Of a stretch of 14,605 nucleotides of DNA, positions 14,022 through 14,605 are shown piece after piece. This DNA is from Sphingomonas sp. 32-62-10 (lineage in GTDB: Bacteria; Pseudomonadota; Alphaproteobacteria; Sphingomonadales; Sphingomonadaceae), in NCBI GenBank assembly GCA_002280555.1, contig NCEE01000034.1, positions 1 through 14,605 on the forward strand, in the 5' to 3' direction. Below the pieces are notes generated by a model. The model was given only the letters and a program-made list of their open reading frames with translations, ran no database searches and was not told the origin of the DNA. Both the position numbers and the translations under genes were made by a program. Numbering within the stretch: the first letter of the stretch is position 1; each line of letters begins with the position of its first letter.

Positions 14022-14110
14022 ACGCTTCGTGTAACCCCAGTGGAAACGGAATGCGTCCGCGTCAAGCCGAACCGACCATTGACGATAGCGGAAACAGCGT
14101 GACGAAGCGT
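14022..14110. repeat. 9-bp inverted repeat in the cobS / SRPBCC divergent gap
   Basis: ACGCTTCGT at 14022-14030 is repeated inverted as ACGAAGCGT at 14102-14110, 71 bp apart. The 194-bp gap (13952-14145) otherwise holds no gene. A TTGACG at 14089-14094 has no matching -10 at the right distance. The repeat could be a regulator site shared by the divergent genes, or chance. Confidence 0.3.
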
Positions 14111-14145
14111 TCAGCCAGACCGCAATTGAACCAAGGAGCAGATCA

Positions 14146-14420
14146 ATGTCAGCAGAGACCGCCTCCCAGCCCTGGTTTGAACTGAGCGTCAAGCGCATGG
14201 TGGACGTACCCGCGACCTGGTTTGGCGGGCATGGATCGATCGCCTTGTCGAGTGGTGGTGTCCCAAGCCCTGGAGCACCGAAGTGATCGAGAATGACATG
14301 CGCGCCGGCGGCCGATCGGCAATGATCATGCGCGGCCCCAACGGCGAAGAATCGGCAATGGAAGGTGTGTTTCTGGAGGTCGTGCCGGGCGAACGCGTGG
14401 TCTTCACCAATGCCTTCACC
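14146..14420 (+). pseudogene. SRPBCC / AHSA1-like protein, frameshifted and truncated
   Basis: A good ribosome-binding site (AAGGAG, 14133-14138) precedes the ATG at 14146. The first frame gives S-A-E-T-A-S-Q-P-W-F-E-L-S-V-K-R-M-V-D-V-P-A and then goes wrong, ending at a TGA after 46 codons. Shifting frame at about 14214 restores the family pattern: D-L-V-W-R-A-W-I-D, W-W-C-P-K-P-W, then R-A-G-G-R-S, G-P-N-G-E-E, E-G-V-F-L-E-V-V-P-G-E-R-V-V-F-T-N-A-F-T. One missing G in GCG-GAC explains the break. After 14420 similarity stops, where the family normally continues for about 60 residues with M-T-A and strand-helix elements. Intact members are small ligand-binding START-like proteins. Either a decayed gene or sequencing/assembly errors near a contig end. 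Confidence 0.7.
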
Positions 14421-14605
14421 GTCCTTGAGCAGCACCTTGTTCTTTTCGACTGCCGTCTGAAACATATCATGACTGCCGTTTTTGATGGACTGGATGGGTG
14501 CAAGGTAATCGATACCGTGTTGCTTCAACGCTTGAAGGACCTTCCGTCCGTAGTCGGCAAAGGTCTCCGAGACGGGAATCACACAGACTTGCTCCGGAGC
14601 AAGCC
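14421..14605 (-). other. Anomalous terminal segment with a threonyl-tRNA synthetase-like fragment
   Basis: G+C falls to roughly half here, by my count about 96 of 185 bases, against a clearly higher value in the preceding genes. On the minus strand from the window edge the frame reads L-A-P-E-Q-V-C-V-I-P-V-S-E-T-F, then A-D-Y-G-R-K-V-L-Q-A-L-K and Q-H-G-I. This resembles the start of the anticodon-binding domain of class II synthetases, especially ThrRS (P-x-Q-V-x-V-x-P-I-S-x-x-x-x-D-Y-A). The expected D-x-R-N-E-K-x-G-x-K-I-R does not follow; instead the frame continues as an unrelated sequence into the antisense of the SRPBCC gene. It is a fragment, not a gene. Confidence 0.4.

Noticed and set aside
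14430..14520. M-T-A-V-F on the plus strand after the SRPBCC break, resembling the family's M-T-A motif
   Set aside because: The spacing from F-T-N-A-F-T is wrong by about seven residues and surrounding residues do not match; probably chance.
13983..14582. 199-codon minus-strand frame spanning the right edge, read as one protein
   Set aside because: Only its first ~30 residues look like a protein family (ThrRS-like); the rest is antisense to the SRPBCC gene, so it is a join, not a gene.

Overview
The window reads as chromosomal DNA of a high-G+C alphaproteobacterium, most probably a sphingomonad (order Sphingomonadales). The clues are a PAS_5-type protein directly upstream of a very large NAD-glutamate dehydrogenase, a CobS/CobT pair, an RHH_4-type small protein, an alphaproteobacterial-style tRNA-Thr(CGT), and strong GC bias at third codon positions. 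The taxonomic call is inference; there is no rRNA gene here.

Left edge (1-430): the C-terminal end of a serine-family site-specific recombinase, cut by the window edge, runs into the 3' end of a tRNA-Thr(CGT) gene on the opposite strand. This is the usual layout of the right end of an integrative element or genomic island inserted at a tRNA 3' end; the body of the element would lie to the left, outside the window.

Middle left (625-6689, + strand): a PAS_5-domain protein is followed by the 1541-residue NAD-specific glutamate dehydrogenase. They look like one transcription unit for glutamate catabolism, with a stem-loop in the 92-bp gap. Converging on this pair is a TonB-dependent siderophore receptor (minus strand). 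Its upstream region carries a recognisable -35/-10 promoter with a Fur-box-like palindrome at the predicted start of transcription.

Middle right (8922-13951): a cobaltochelatase-type cluster on the minus strand, reading cobS, a NUDIX hydrolase, then cobT and a small ribbon-helix-helix protein. CobS is the MoxR-like AAA+ ATPase and CobT the VWA/MIDAS partner, which act together as a chelatase motor; the large CobN subunit is not in the window. Between the NUDIX gene and cobT sits a 427-residue protein of unknown function on the opposite strand. It is divergent from cobT and its 3' end overlaps the NUDIX gene by 14 bp. It is the least explained gene in the window.

Right edge (14146-14605): an SRPBCC/AHSA1-like gene is broken twice, by a one-base deletion near its start and by an abrupt loss of similarity near 14420. 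The last ~185 bp have lower G+C and, on the minus strand, encode what looks like a piece of a threonyl-tRNA synthetase anticodon-binding domain. This is either a real rearrangement or an assembly chimera at a contig end; the sequence alone cannot decide.

No CRISPR array, rRNA or complete insertion sequence was seen. I did not find a convincing new multi-gene system; the strongest candidates for follow-up are the 427-residue orphan, the recombinase/tRNA junction, the receptor operator array and the broken right end.
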